NCBI RefSeq assembly: GCF_004104075.1 | Contig: NZ_QOVK01000005.1 | Span: forward strand, 1-64,000 | DNA length: 64,000 nt | Origin: Leeuwenhoekiella polynyae | GTDB taxonomy: Bacteria > Bacteroidota > Bacteroidia > Flavobacteriales > Flavobacteriaceae | Direction: 5' to 3' | Shown: in pieces, positions 17,329-26,210 of the stretch | How positions within the stretch are numbered: position 1 is the first letter of the stretch | How the letters are laid out: every line of letters begins with the position of its first letter | Notes under the pieces: model-generated | Database searches by the model: none | Seen by the model: the letters and a program-made list of their open reading frames with translations, nothing else | What the model was told of the DNA's origin: nothing | Position numbers and translations under genes: made by a program

Positions 17329-18873
17329 ATGAACATCAGATTATTAGCCTTCTCCTTTCTTATTTCTGCAAGTTGTTTTAGTCAGGGGGAACCTTTTAGA
17401 CGCGTTAACGAATTTTACCTTAAAGGAGATACACGCGTTATAGGCAATACCATTTTAAGTGAACATGCGACTAAAGTATATGTGCGTCCAAAGGGATTGA
17501 ATGATCGCACAGAAATGGTCTACATAGATATTGATGCTGATTCTGAAACCTTTAGTTCAAGTAATGCTAGTCTGGATATTCCGGAAGGTGCAAAAATTAA
17601 ATATGCCGGCCTATACTGGGCTGCAACGTATCCTGGTGCTAAGGGGAAACAGAAAACCCGTGGCAATAGAATAGTGTACGATGTAAAAAATAAAAGAGAC
17701 CGCCCTTTTGATTTAGTTAAACTTAGCTTTCCTGGGAGCAACGGGTATACTCAAGTTCAGGGAGAAGTCATTTACGATGGTATGCGAGATGAAATTATTG
17801 AACTTAAAAATGCGGCTCCTTATGTTTGCTACAGCGATATTACAGATTTATTAGTTAGTAAAAACGCAGCATCAGGCTCCTTTACATTAGCAAACGTCAT
17901 AGCACTAGAAGGCTATATGTATGGGGGTAGTTCTGCCGGCTGGATGCTTTATCTAATTTATGAAGATGAGACAGAGCCCTTACAGTATTTTACAGGTTAT
18001 CATGGTTTTAGTTTTATTAAACCAGAAAATACGCAAGAGCTAAGCTTTAAAAACTTTAGAGCAGTAGAGCGTGGTGATGTTAAAACTTCGGTTACACTGG
18101 CGGCTTTAGAAGGCGATTTAATTTTACATGGAGATGGGGTTTCGGTTTTTAAAGAAGATACCGAAGAATACATTCCTTTAAAAAGCAGGGTTCGCTATGC
18201 TAATAATTTTTTCAATAGCAGCATAACTATTAATGACCAAAAATATACCGATCGTATTCCTGCAAACTTGAATACATTAGGTTTTGATTTAGCTCAGGTG
18301 CAAATCCCTAATAAAAATAACGAAGTGATTTCTAATGATGCAAAACAGGTGAAGCTTCAATTTAAAACAGAATCAGATCGACTGTTTGTTTTTTTTAGTG
18401 CATTTCAGACCGAAATTAGTACTGATTATTATCAGCGCGTGGTTGTAGAAGGCAAGCCAGATACAATCATTAAACCAGCTCAAGAGAAAATAGCTGAAGA
18501 AATTCAGCAAAAAGAAACAACTTCGCAAGAAAATGTGCAGTTATATGGCAAAGATGGGGAAAGAATAGTAAACTCGAGAAATGCTGCCTTAGCAGAAATG
18601 CTAAAGGTTCCTGCCTTACGAGTGCCGGGTATGAACTCAGGATATTATGTGGTCAATCACGTTTTTTCTAAACGTAATTATGCTTTAAAGTGGAAAGAAA
18701 AGATGCAGTTAAAAGGTTTTTCACCTGTGCGTTTTGTGAATCCTGCTAACAACTATCACTATATCTATTTAGATTATAGCAAAGACCCCGATGCCTTGTA
18801 CGAGCGGCTACTAGAATATAGAAAATTAAAAGACCTCAAAGAGGCCTGGATCCTTAAAGTAAATTTAGATTAA
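17329..18873 (+). CDS. secreted adhesin-like protein with C-terminal SPOR-like domain
   Basis: A 514-residue protein starting at ATG 17329 with a signal peptide (MNIRLLAFSFLISASCFSQG). I rejected the TTG at 17299 as upstream. Residues ~25-350 are a beta-rich region resembling the N-terminal part of large flavobacterial surface proteins (AGLYWAATYPG, GYMYGGSSAGWMLYLIYED). The C-terminal ~75 residues (GYYVVNHVFSKRNYALKW to KEAWILKVN) look like a SPOR-type domain that binds denuded peptidoglycan. The likely location is periplasm or outer membrane. It overlaps recJ by one base (A of the recJ ATG), so translation may be coupled. Function unknown. Confidence 0.75.
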   Translation: MNIRLLAFSFLISASCFSQGEPFRRVNEFYLKGDTRVIGNTILSEHATKVYVRPKGLNDRTEMVYIDIDADSETFSSSNASLDIPEGAKIKYAGLYWAATYPGAKGKQKTRGNRIVYDVKNKRDRPFDLVKLSFPGSNGYTQVQGEVIYDGMRDEIIELKNAAPYVCYSDITDLLVSKNAASGSFTLANVIALEGYMYGGSSAGWMLYLIYEDETEPLQYFTGYHGFSFIKPENTQELSFKNFRAVERGDVKTSVTLAALEGDLILHGDGVSVFKEDTEEYIPLKSRVRYANNFFNSSITINDQKYTDRIPANLNTLGFDLAQVQIPNKNNEVISNDAKQVKLQFKTESDRLFVFFSAFQTEISTDYYQRVVVEGKPDTIIKPAQEKIAEEIQQKETTSQENVQLYGKDGERIVNSRNAALAEMLKVPALRVPGMNSGYYVVNHVFSKRNYALKWKEKMQLKGFSPVRFVNPANNYHYIYLDYSKDPDALYERLLEYRKLKDLKEAWILKVNLD

Positions 18874-20567
18874 TGCGCTGGACGCTAAAACCAACACCCG
18901 ATACACAAACGGTACAATCATTTGCCGAATCTTTACAAATACCTTTAAAAATAGCAGCGCTCTTGCAACAGCGAGGTGTTGACACTTACGAGAAAGCAAA
19001 AAAATTCTTTAGACCTTCTTTAGATGATTTACACGATCCGTTTTTGATGAAAGACATGGATCTTGCTGTAGATCGTATTAATCTTGCGATAGCGCAGGGC
19101 GAAAACATTCTGGTTTATGGGGATTATGATGTAGACGGTACCACGAGTGTTGCGCTAATGAGTAGTTATTTGCGCAGTCACTACCCGCAGGTGGCAACCT
19201 ACATTCCAGATCGCTATGCTGAAGGTTATGGCGTTTCATATACAGGGATAGACTATGCGCATGACAACGACGTGACCTTAATCATCGCATTAGATTGTGG
19301 GGTTAAGGCTATAGAGAAAGTTGACTATGCTAAAAAATTAGGTATTGATTTTATTATTTGTGATCACCACCGTCCGGGTGGTGAGATACCCGATGCAGTT
19401 GCCGTTTTAGACCCTAAACGAGAAGATTGTGACTATCCTTATAAAGAGTTGTGTGGTTGTGGTGTAGGCTTTAAGTTGATACAAGCGATTGAGCAACAAA
19501 AAGGCTTACCCGTTAAAACTTTGGTACCTTATCTTGATTTGGTAGCTACAGCAATAGGAGCAGATATTGTACCCATTACCGGAGAGAATCGGGTTTTGGC
19601 TTTTTATGGTCTTGACGTGATCAATACGTTACCGCGCATCGGTATACAGGCTTTAATAGAAAATGTAAAAAAAGAGGTACTTACGATCACAGATGTTGTT
19701 TTTATCATTGCACCGCGCATCAATGCAGCAGGACGCATTAAACATGGGCTGCACGCAGTAGAATTGCTTGCCGAACAAGATTATACAAGAGCTCAGGAAA
19801 TGGCAGCGGGTATAGAAGGTTTTAATGCAGAGCGAAAAGATCTCGATAAAGCAATAACCGAAGAAGCACTTTTACAGATTGTAACCAACAAAGAAGAAGA
19901 CCGAAAAACCACCGTTGTTTTTCAGGAAAATTGGCACAAAGGTGTGATAGGCATCGTGGCTTCGCGCCTTACTGAAACGTATTACAGACCAACTCTGGTG
20001 TTTACAAAAAGTGGTGAAAAACTTGCTGCCAGCGCACGCTCTGTAAAAGGTTTTGATGTTTATGAAGCACTGGATTCTTGCAAAGAACATATAGAGCAAT
20101 TTGGTGGTCATAAATATGCAGCGGGTCTTACACTTGGTGAAGACCAATATGAAGATTTTAAAAATAAGTTTGAAGAAGTTGTGAGCAGTTCTATTGATGA
20201 GCGTTTACTCATACCAGAGATCTCAATAGATGCAGAATTGGATTTAGATGAAATTACGCCAAAATTCTACCGTATTCTTCGGCAGTTTGCGCCTTTTGGT
20301 CCCGGGAATATGACGCCTGTTTTTATGACTGATAATCTTAAAGATACCGGTTATGGCAAGTGTGTAGGTGCAGACGAAGCACATTTAAAATGCGCCGTTA
20401 CACAAACCGGAAATAATACAACTGTAGGAGCAATCGGTTTTAATTTAGGAGATAAATGCGACTTGATTCAACATAAAAAAACTTTTAAAGCCGCGTATTC
20501 TCTTGATCTTAACGAATGGAATGGCAATGTGAGCATTCAACTCAAACTACGCGATATTCAGGAATAA
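18873..20567 (+). CDS. recJ: single-stranded-DNA-specific exonuclease RecJ
   Basis: A 564-residue RecJ, a 5'-3' ssDNA exonuclease in recombination and mismatch repair. DHH-family motifs are clear: DYDVDGTTSVALM, DCGVKA, DHHRPG, then DHHA1 with GGHKYAAGLTL and a C-terminal OB-like domain. Length is normal. It begins on the last base of the preceding gene. Confidence 0.96.
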   Translation: MRWTLKPTPDTQTVQSFAESLQIPLKIAALLQQRGVDTYEKAKKFFRPSLDDLHDPFLMKDMDLAVDRINLAIAQGENILVYGDYDVDGTTSVALMSSYLRSHYPQVATYIPDRYAEGYGVSYTGIDYAHDNDVTLIIALDCGVKAIEKVDYAKKLGIDFIICDHHRPGGEIPDAVAVLDPKREDCDYPYKELCGCGVGFKLIQAIEQQKGLPVKTLVPYLDLVATAIGADIVPITGENRVLAFYGLDVINTLPRIGIQALIENVKKEVLTITDVVFIIAPRINAAGRIKHGLHAVELLAEQDYTRAQEMAAGIEGFNAERKDLDKAITEEALLQIVTNKEEDRKTTVVFQENWHKGVIGIVASRLTETYYRPTLVFTKSGEKLAASARSVKGFDVYEALDSCKEHIEQFGGHKYAAGLTLGEDQYEDFKNKFEEVVSSSIDERLLIPEISIDAELDLDEITPKFYRILRQFAPFGPGNMTPVFMTDNLKDTGYGKCVGADEAHLKCAVTQTGNNTTVGAIGFNLGDKCDLIQHKKTFKAAYSLDLNEWNGNVSIQLKLRDIQE

Positions 20568-20604
20568 TTCATAATCTATTTAGATTTATTCTAAATTAGT
20601 TTTT

Positions 20605-20612
20605 TATATTTG
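20605..20612 (+). promoter_or_regulatory. -7 promoter box TATATTTG
   Basis: Exact TAnnTTTG match 17 bases before the start of the 115-residue gene at 20629, implying a short leader of about 10-12 bases. No convincing -33 TTG was seen. Confidence 0.55.
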
Positions 20613-20628
20613 TTATAAATCGGCAGCT

Positions 20629-20976
20629 ATGAAAAACATTGATATCATCTACCGCAATGAGAGTGGGATCGCTTTTTACTGGAAAACTTCAAAACAAGGC
20701 ACATTAAAAGCTCAGGTTATTTTTAGGGATATGGGTTTTTATTTTACCCTAGATCAGCTCAAAGAATTTGCATATTTAAGTGAAGCAAGCCTGGCACAAC
20801 AACCTTGTAACGACTGTCCTGCGCCTCGTGATTGCAGGTCTTTGTTACTCAAAACACCGTTAAATGATGTAGATCTCGCGGTAAGTCGGCAAGAGGTTTA
20901 TGAAATACAAGATCTTTTGGATCAGACTATTTTAAGAATGGAAATGCAGGCGTTTATGCAAACGGCGCTTAACTAA
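20629..20976 (+). CDS. conserved hypothetical protein with Cys cluster
   Basis: A 115-residue soluble protein, no signal peptide. The middle carries CNDCPAPRDC, three closely spaced cysteines that could bind a metal or form a disulphide, and the C-terminal third is helical (RQEVYEIQDLLDQTILRMEM). I do not recognise a characterised family. It has its own promoter-like box and overlaps the end of the converging lpxH-like gene by 4 bases. Confidence 0.75.
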   Translation: MKNIDIIYRNESGIAFYWKTSKQGTLKAQVIFRDMGFYFTLDQLKEFAYLSEASLAQQPCNDCPAPRDCRSLLLKTPLNDVDLAVSRQEVYEIQDLLDQTILRMEMQAFMQTALN

Positions 20977-21752
20977 TCTTCAAAGGTTTTCAGTTCAAAT
21001 TCAGTTCCGTCAAAAATGCCGTAGGTGTAGAAATTAATCCAGTCGCCCAGATTGTAATAGGTCACATTTTTACCCACTTCAATAGTCATGGGTAGGTGTC
21101 TGTGGCCAAAAATAAAATAGTCATAGTGAGCGGTTTCTAATTTCCGCTTTGCGTACGTAGCAAGCCACTCGTTTTCTTCTCCCAAGAATTCCTGATCGTC
21201 ATCACCACTAATTAACTTGTTTTTTACTGAGAGGTGCTGTGCCACGCGCACGCCAATGTCAGGATGCATCCATCTAAACAACCATTGAAAAAATGGAGAA
21301 GTAAATATTTTCTTCATGCGTTTATAACCTTTATCTCCGGGACCCAGACCGTCACCGTGACCTATAAAAAAACGCTTTGCATTCAATTCAAAAACCTGTG
21401 GACTATGATAAACCGGGATATCGAGTTCAGTTTTGAAGTAATCGTTCATCCATAGATCGTGGTTACCCACAAAGAAATAGATAGGAATACCAGCATCACG
21501 CAGTTGCGCTAATTTGCCTAAAACGCGTACAAAACCTTTAGGAACAACAGTTTTATATTCAAACCAAAAATCAAAAAGATCTCCCAGTAAAAAAATTGCA
21601 GCAGCATCTTTTTCTATGGTATTCAACCAGGAAACGAACTTTTTTTCACGGGGTTTACTCGCAGCAGTATCAGGAGCTCCCAGATGGTTGTCGCTAGAAA
21701 AATAGACCTTTTTACCTTCAGGAATCGTGAGTTGAACTACAGGTTGCTTCAT
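20973..21752 (-). CDS. lpxH: UDP-2,3-diacylglucosamine diphosphatase (LpxH-like metallophosphatase)
   Basis: A 259-residue calcineurin-like phosphoesterase. The metal-binding motifs are in order: SDNHLG, GDLFDFW, GNHDLW, GHGDG and GHRH. In Bacteroidota this protein is the LpxH-type enzyme that cleaves UDP-diacylglucosamine to lipid X in lipid A synthesis. The symbol is by family resemblance; the substrate is not proved by sequence. queD lies 10 bases upstream in the same direction. Confidence 0.88.
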   Translation of the reverse strand: MKQPVVQLTIPEGKKVYFSSDNHLGAPDTAASKPREKKFVSWLNTIEKDAAAIFLLGDLFDFWFEYKTVVPKGFVRVLGKLAQLRDAGIPIYFFVGNHDLWMNDYFKTELDIPVYHSPQVFELNAKRFFIGHGDGLGPGDKGYKRMKKIFTSPFFQWLFRWMHPDIGVRVAQHLSVKNKLISGDDDQEFLGEENEWLATYAKRKLETAHYDYFIFGHRHLPMTIEVGKNVTYYNLGDWINFYTYGIFDGTEFELKTFED

Positions 21753-21761
21753 GCTTTAAAG

Positions 21762-22214
21762 TTAGACGTTGTCTGAAGCATACCACTCAGCAAAACTGCT
21801 GTCAGTTTCCTGCAGTTTTAGAGAAAACAATTTAATATTTTGAGGTAAATGTTTTTGAATTTTTTCAGCAAAATCAATCACCATCATTTCGCTGGTAGGT
21901 TGGTAATCTACAAGAAGTACATTGTGACCGCGGTCAGATAGTTCTTTTGCCAGTTCAACGTGCGGTGTGTTTTTGTTGAAAACAGTCGCATGGTCAAAAA
22001 CATCTACAATCTCACCTTTTACGATTTTCTTGAGGTCGCCAAAGTCTATCACCATTCCAAACTTTACGTTTTTAGTATCAGAAATAGGTGTCCCGATCAC
22101 GGTGACAGAGAGTTTATAACTGTGGCCGTGCACGTTGCGACATTTACCGTCATAGCCGTAAAGCGCGTGACCGGTTTCAAAAGAAAACTGCTTGGTAATA
22201 CGGATATTGCTCAT
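21762..22214 (-). CDS. queD: 6-carboxy-5,6,7,8-tetrahydropterin synthase-like protein
   Basis: A 150-residue member of the PTPS/QueD family acting in queuosine precursor synthesis (or a related pterin reaction). FETGHALYGYDGKCRNVHGHSYKL holds the zinc-binding histidines and the catalytic Cys; HATVF and PTSEMMVIDFAEKI complete the pattern. Its ATG lies 2 bases after the stop of a 31-codon membrane microprotein gene, so the three genes microprotein-queD-lpxH are probably co-transcribed. Confidence 0.93.
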   Translation of the reverse strand: MSNIRITKQFSFETGHALYGYDGKCRNVHGHSYKLSVTVIGTPISDTKNVKFGMVIDFGDLKKIVKGEIVDVFDHATVFNKNTPHVELAKELSDRGHNVLLVDYQPTSEMMVIDFAEKIQKHLPQNIKLFSLKLQETDSSFAEWYASDNV

Positions 22215-22216
22215 AA

Positions 22217-22312
22217 TTACTTTTTAAACTTTCTAACAAGTACAACTACAATAAGCGCAATCGCAAAAATCAGATAAATTCCTGTACCGCTTAAAAACTC
22301 TAAAACTTCCAT
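22217..22312 (-). CDS. 31-residue single-pass membrane microprotein
   Basis: A short ORF not long enough for most gene finders: ATG 22312 to TAA 22217. It encodes MEVLEFLSGTG, one strongly hydrophobic helix (IYLIFAIALIVVVLV) and a basic RKFKK tail, the classic layout of a membrane microprotein with its tail in the cytoplasm. The stop is two bases before the queD start, suggesting translational coupling. No family is recognised. Confidence 0.6.
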   Translation of the reverse strand: MEVLEFLSGTGIYLIFAIALIVVVLVRKFKK

Positions 22313-22429
22313 ACCGTAAATGTGGATTAATTAGGCAAAAGTAACAAAGTATATTCGGCGTACCTAGAAAATAATCAAAGGCTTAAAAATTGCGAAATCC
22401 GCAAGGTTTTTTGGACGTTATTTGCAGGC

Positions 22430-23077
22430 ATGAGTACACAGCTTTTTGAACAGGTAGATTTTGTTGAAAATACGGTATATGAGCAGGTTATAACCTCTTT
22501 ATTAGACCAGAAATATGCTATTGTTGATGATTTTTTTACTGCTGAAGAAATTGAAGAATTGCGACAATCCCTTAAGATGGTTTATGAGGCAGACTGTTTT
22601 AAGAAAGCAGCAATTGGTAACAAGTTTAATGAAGAGATAGATAAAAGCATCCGTGGAGATTTTATCAAATGGATCAATGAAGCCGAAGGTCGCGCCGAAG
22701 AACGCCTGTTTTTCAGTAAGATCAATGACCTGGTTGCTTATTTAAACCGTACTTGCTTTTTAGGAATTTTGCAGAAAGAATTTCATTATGCAATCTATCC
22801 TAAAGGCACTTTTTACAAGAGACATTTAGATACGTTTCAAAATGATTCTCGTCGTAAACTTTCTATGGTTTGTTATTTAAATGATGCAAGCTGGTTGGCT
22901 AGTAATGGTGGTGAACTCACGCTTTATTTGCCAGATGAGACTGGTGAACAGGCTTTAGACATCATCCCCAGACCGGGACGTGTAGTGATTTTTGAAAGTC
23001 AGATTTTGGAGCACGAAGTAAAACCGGTTTTAAATTCTGAACGTTTGAGTATTACCGGGTGGTTGAAGACGAGGTAA
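22430..23077 (+). CDS. 2-oxoglutarate/Fe(II)-dependent oxygenase
   Basis: A 215-residue double-stranded beta-helix oxygenase of the SM-20/prolyl-hydroxylase type. Iron ligands His132 and Asp134 (RHLD) and His195 (LEHEV), and the 2-oxoglutarate-binding Arg205, are in the expected order. The YFT-type spacing and ELTLYLPDE segment fit the family. The substrate is unknown; bacterial relatives act on proteins such as EF-Tu or ribosomal proteins. It is monocistronic and converges on the MATE gene. Confidence 0.9.
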   Translation: MSTQLFEQVDFVENTVYEQVITSLLDQKYAIVDDFFTAEEIEELRQSLKMVYEADCFKKAAIGNKFNEEIDKSIRGDFIKWINEAEGRAEERLFFSKINDLVAYLNRTCFLGILQKEFHYAIYPKGTFYKRHLDTFQNDSRRKLSMVCYLNDASWLASNGGELTLYLPDETGEQALDIIPRPGRVVIFESQILEHEVKPVLNSERLSITGWLKTR

Positions 23078-23118
23078 TCGATTGAAAGTAGGCAGTTGCA
23101 GTTTGCAGTGAATAGACC

Positions 23119-24459
23119 TTAGCTACCTGCTACTTTAGGTCTGAAGCGTTTTCTGAAATTTAGAATTAATGCTCCACTACGAACCAGCATCCATACCGAA
23201 AAGGCGATCCAAACAGCGTAAAGCTTCAGGCCAAAATAGTCACCGATAAAAATAGCAGGAACAAAGCCAAAAAAGGTAGCGGCCATCAAAACATTACGCA
23301 GGTATTTCATCTCGCCCATTCCTTTAAAAATTCCATCAAAAATAAAAGCTAAAGCGTTGAGGGGTTGCATCAAAATCACTACAAAAAACAATGCTGTAAA
23401 TCGTGCAATCACTTCAGGCTCTTTACTGAAAATAAGTCCTAACGGTTCATAAAATATCGCTGAGAGCAGCATAAGTCCGCCAGAGATAATCAAGCTGTAT
23501 TTACTCAGTTTTTTGCTCAGTTCCCAGAGACTTTTATAATCCTTTGCACCCAGAAAACGACCGGCCAGAATGTTTCCTGCAGCTGCATATCCATCAATAA
23601 AAAATGCTGAAAACAACCAGATATTGATCAGAATGGTCTGCGCAGCGATATACGAGGCCCCATAATCGGTAGCAAAAGAATTGGCCAGATAGAGAGCCAG
23701 ATTCAACGCTATAGTTCGTACAAAAAGATTAAGCGCCATACCCACGAGTCGCCACAATTCCGGATGAATAGGGAATTTCAGTTTCAGGCTTACATCGGTT
23801 TTAATCAGAACCAAAATCAGCGATAAAACAGCCATAAGACCCTGAGCGCCTAAGCTGGCATAAGCAGCACCTTCAATCTGCATTGCAGGGATGTAGCCGT
23901 CAATTCCGTAAACTAAAATAAAATCAAGCAGAATATTTACACCAGCCCCAATGATTGCAACAACCATAGGCCAGAAGGTATTTTGCAACCCTCTAAAAAT
24001 TCCAAAAATAGCAAAAGTAAACAGCGTCAACGGAAACCCCCAAACCCGAATGGAATAGTACTGAACGCAATAATCTAGGATCAAACCCGAGGCGTTATAG
24101 AGCGAAAAAATAGCTTCAATAAACGGCAGCGTAGTCACCAAAATAATAACGCTCAGTAAAATATTGAAATAGATCGCTTGCGCTGGTAACGTGCTGATTT
24201 CATTTATTTTATCAGCACCATAATATTGCGCGATAATCGCCTGTAAGGCACTTCGCGTTTGTCCTAGAATCCAGATGAGTGCCGATAGAAATGAACCTAC
24301 AATACCTACTGCTGCGAGTACTTCGGTAGCATGCTCGGGCACATTACCCACTACGGCTGCATCTGTTGCAGAAAGTATGGGTTCTGCGATACCCGCGAGT
24401 AATGCCGGAACCGCCAAGCGGTTGATGTTTTTAAAGGAAAGCGGATTGGTCTTCGACAT
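23119..24459 (-). CDS. MATE family efflux transporter (DinF-like)
   Basis: A 446-residue membrane protein with about twelve hydrophobic helices in two similar halves and the N-terminal INRLAVPALLAGIAEPILSATDAAVVG stretch, in short form typical of DinF-type MATE exporters. It should move organic cations or other small toxic compounds out, driven by ion gradients. The GNAT gene lies 42 bases upstream in the same direction. Confidence 0.92.
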   Translation of the reverse strand: MSKTNPLSFKNINRLAVPALLAGIAEPILSATDAAVVGNVPEHATEVLAAVGIVGSFLSALIWILGQTRSALQAIIAQYYGADKINEISTLPAQAIYFNILLSVIILVTTLPFIEAIFSLYNASGLILDYCVQYYSIRVWGFPLTLFTFAIFGIFRGLQNTFWPMVVAIIGAGVNILLDFILVYGIDGYIPAMQIEGAAYASLGAQGLMAVLSLILVLIKTDVSLKLKFPIHPELWRLVGMALNLFVRTIALNLALYLANSFATDYGASYIAAQTILINIWLFSAFFIDGYAAAGNILAGRFLGAKDYKSLWELSKKLSKYSLIISGGLMLLSAIFYEPLGLIFSKEPEVIARFTALFFVVILMQPLNALAFIFDGIFKGMGEMKYLRNVLMAATFFGFVPAIFIGDYFGLKLYAVWIAFSVWMLVRSGALILNFRKRFRPKVAGS

Positions 24460-24501
24460 AAATAGCAGGTTGCTGCGAAATTACTCTTTCTTAATTAGGT
24501 T

Positions 24502-25005
24502 TTACAAAACCAGCTCGTAGCAATAAAACGGAAACTCACTTTGTTTAGGGAAATAAACCGGATCGAGCTTCTCATAACCGCGTTTGGTATAAAAAGTATT
24601 GTTGCGGTTATTTTTACTGAATGTATCCAGACGCACCGAAAGAAAGTCGTTTTCACGAGCATAATCTTCTGCAAACTGCATCAGTTGTTGTGCAATACCT
24701 TGCCCTTGAAAATCAGGATGTACTGCCAGCCGATGTATATAGACGCTGTGAGCGTCTGCAGGAGTTAGCCAGGTAATCTCATTGTAAATCTTATCTTTTA
24801 AGGTTGAAATCACTATGGTGCCTATGATGCGATCGCCTTTTATGTAAACAAACAATTCGTCACGTCTAATATCTTTTTCAAAAGCAGCGCGAGAAGGGTA
24901 ATGCTCGTTCCACTGAAAAATACCTTTTGCAATCATAGCCTTCGCACATGCGCGTGTAAGTTGAAGTATTTCATCTATTTGCGTGAGATTTGCTTTTCGT
25001 ATCAT
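24502..25005 (-). CDS. GNAT family N-acetyltransferase
   Basis: A 167-residue acetyltransferase. The central VYIHRLAVHPDFQGQGIAQQLM segment carries the acetyl-CoA pyrophosphate-binding QGQGIA motif, followed by VRLDTFSKNN and the C-terminal FYTKRGYEKL strand-turn. Substrate unknown. It is divergent from the Usp gene, with 45 bases between starts, and probably shares a transcript with the MATE gene. Confidence 0.92.
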   Translation of the reverse strand: MIRKANLTQIDEILQLTRACAKAMIAKGIFQWNEHYPSRAAFEKDIRRDELFVYIKGDRIIGTIVISTLKDKIYNEITWLTPADAHSVYIHRLAVHPDFQGQGIAQQLMQFAEDYARENDFLSVRLDTFSKNNRNNTFYTKRGYEKLDPVYFPKQSEFPFYCYELVL

Positions 25006-25050
25006 TTAGAAGCTTTAATTTTGTCCAAAATTGAGATAAAGCTTCTAAAG

Positions 25051-25851
25051 ATGAAAACTATTTTCCTTCCCCTTGGCGATCACAGTGTCGTTTCTAACAC
25101 GAATGTCACTTATATTTTAGAACTGGCGCGTGTGCTTAAGGCGACACTCTATGTTTCTAAACTTTACAAAGAGCCCGGGCGTTCAGGAGGATTACCTGCT
25201 AAAAGTCTCAAAATGGCTCAAATAGCAGAACAAGAAATAAAAGAAGAATTAACCGCTTATAATACTGAAGGCGTAAAAATACGCGTAAAACCGCTTGAAG
25301 GAGATGACTGGGTAGAAGCTGTGGGTAAATTTCACCAAAAGACCAATCTTGATCTTATCGTTTTGACACCAAAACATCACAATATTAATCAAGCTAACTT
25401 TTTAGGAAAAACAGCCGGAGGTCTTCTTCGTGAAACAGAAACTGCTGTTTTAGTAGTACCGGTTGATTATACCTATAAACCAATCTCACGTATATTAATG
25501 GCGGTAAAATCTGGTATTGTAAATGATAAAATGACTCTAGATCCTTTGCGCTCAATTAAGAAGCGTTATAAAGCAGACTTACGCTTGCTGCAGATAAAAA
25601 CCCCACAATATTTACCTGAGGATTCTGAGTTTGATGCTAATTTAGGAGAGCTTGTGGATATGTATAAATCATCAGAAAATGCAACAGTTTTTCAAGGTTT
25701 GTTAGAGCATTTAAATGCAAATAACCCTGATATGCTGTGTGTTTTTAAGCGTAAACGCGGCTTTTTTGAAAAGCTTTGGGATGATAATTCTGTAAAGAAA
25801 TCTGTGTTTGAAAGTAGAATTCCACTATTGGTTTTAAAAGAAAAACAATAG
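25051..25851 (+). CDS. universal stress protein, tandem Usp domains
   Basis: A 266-residue cytoplasmic protein. I chose ATG 25051 (MKTIFLPLGDHS) because upstream codons in frame fall within the divergent GNAT gene. Residues 1-~145 form a first Usp fold ending in LIVLTPKH and the GKTAGGLLRETETAVLVVP tail, similar to the ATP-type Usp loop; ~150-266 form a second, more diverged Usp domain. The role is stress survival; no specific ligand can be read. A tRNA-derived repeat begins 44 bases after its stop. Confidence 0.9.
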   Translation: MKTIFLPLGDHSVVSNTNVTYILELARVLKATLYVSKLYKEPGRSGGLPAKSLKMAQIAEQEIKEELTAYNTEGVKIRVKPLEGDDWVEAVGKFHQKTNLDLIVLTPKHHNINQANFLGKTAGGLLRETETAVLVVPVDYTYKPISRILMAVKSGIVNDKMTLDPLRSIKKRYKADLRLLQIKTPQYLPEDSEFDANLGELVDMYKSSENATVFQGLLEHLNANNPDMLCVFKRKRGFFEKLWDDNSVKKSVFESRIPLLVLKEKQ

Positions 25852-25894
25852 CCTGTTATAAAAGCAATTTGATTTATATTTGCTCCGTAATAAT

Positions 25895-25970
25895 GGGGAT
25901 GTAGCTCAGTTTGCTACCCGCCCGAACGTACCTTTTCGGTACGGGCGGGGAGTGCAAAATTTGACTGGTA
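25895..25970 (+). pseudogene. partial, interrupted copy of tRNA-Ala 5' part
   Basis: GGGGATGTAGCTCAGTT at 25895 repeats the first 17 bases of the tRNA-Ala gene at 26201, and the preceding AAT is shared as well. A GC-rich hairpin (25917-25949) interrupts the D-arm, after which GAGTGC and TTGACTGGTAGT resemble the anticodon arm (GAGTGCTTGACTGGCAGT). The copy then runs straight into the GIY-YIG gene. It cannot fold as a tRNA. Confidence 0.8.
25917..25949. repeat. GC-rich palindrome within the tRNA relic
   Basis: CCCGCCCG-AACG-TACC, loop TTTTC, GGTA-CGGGCGGG: a 12-bp stem with a 4-base bulge. It is far more GC-rich than its surroundings and sits inside the D-arm of the tRNA copy. It looks like a small inserted palindromic element. 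Confidence 0.8.
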
Positions 25971-26210
25971 GTGTATTTTGTATATATTTTGAAAAGTTTG
26001 AGTACTGGAAGAAATTATGTAGGTTTTACAAAGGATTTAGATTCCAGACTTGCACAACACAATCGAGGAAGTGTGACTTCTACAAAGCCTTACAGGCCTT
26101 GGGAAATCATTTACTCTGAAGATAAAGAAACTCAGGTTGAAGCACGTAATCGTGAAAAATATCTGAAAAGTGCCGCAGGAAGACGCTGGCGTAAGAAAAT
26201 GGGGATGTAG
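25971..26210 (+). CDS. small GIY-YIG nuclease, tRNA-associated
   Basis: A 79-residue GIY-YIG domain protein of the UPF0213/YhbQ size class, starting at GTG 25971: YFVYILKS, NYVGFTKDLDSRLAQHN (catalytic Arg) and EARNREKYLK (metal-binding Glu region) are visible. Its stop TAG is formed by bases 8-10 of the tRNA-Ala gene (GATGTAG), and its 5' end directly follows the relic tRNA copy. The protein may be a mobile or homing-type nuclease that uses the tRNA as target; this is inference from the layout. Confidence 0.85.
   Translation: MYFVYILKSLSTGRNYVGFTKDLDSRLAQHNRGSVTSTKPYRPWEIIYSEDKETQVEARNREKYLKSAAGRRWRKKMGM

Noticed and set aside
23078-23118. GCAGTTGCAGTTTGCAG stretch between the oxygenase and MATE genes
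   Set aside because: Only a short low-complexity repeat with weak self-complementarity; not enough to call an element.
25880-26119. 79-codon plus-strand frame overlapping the tRNA relic
   Set aside because: It reads the tRNA copy and hairpin as protein and runs in a different frame from the GIY-YIG domain.
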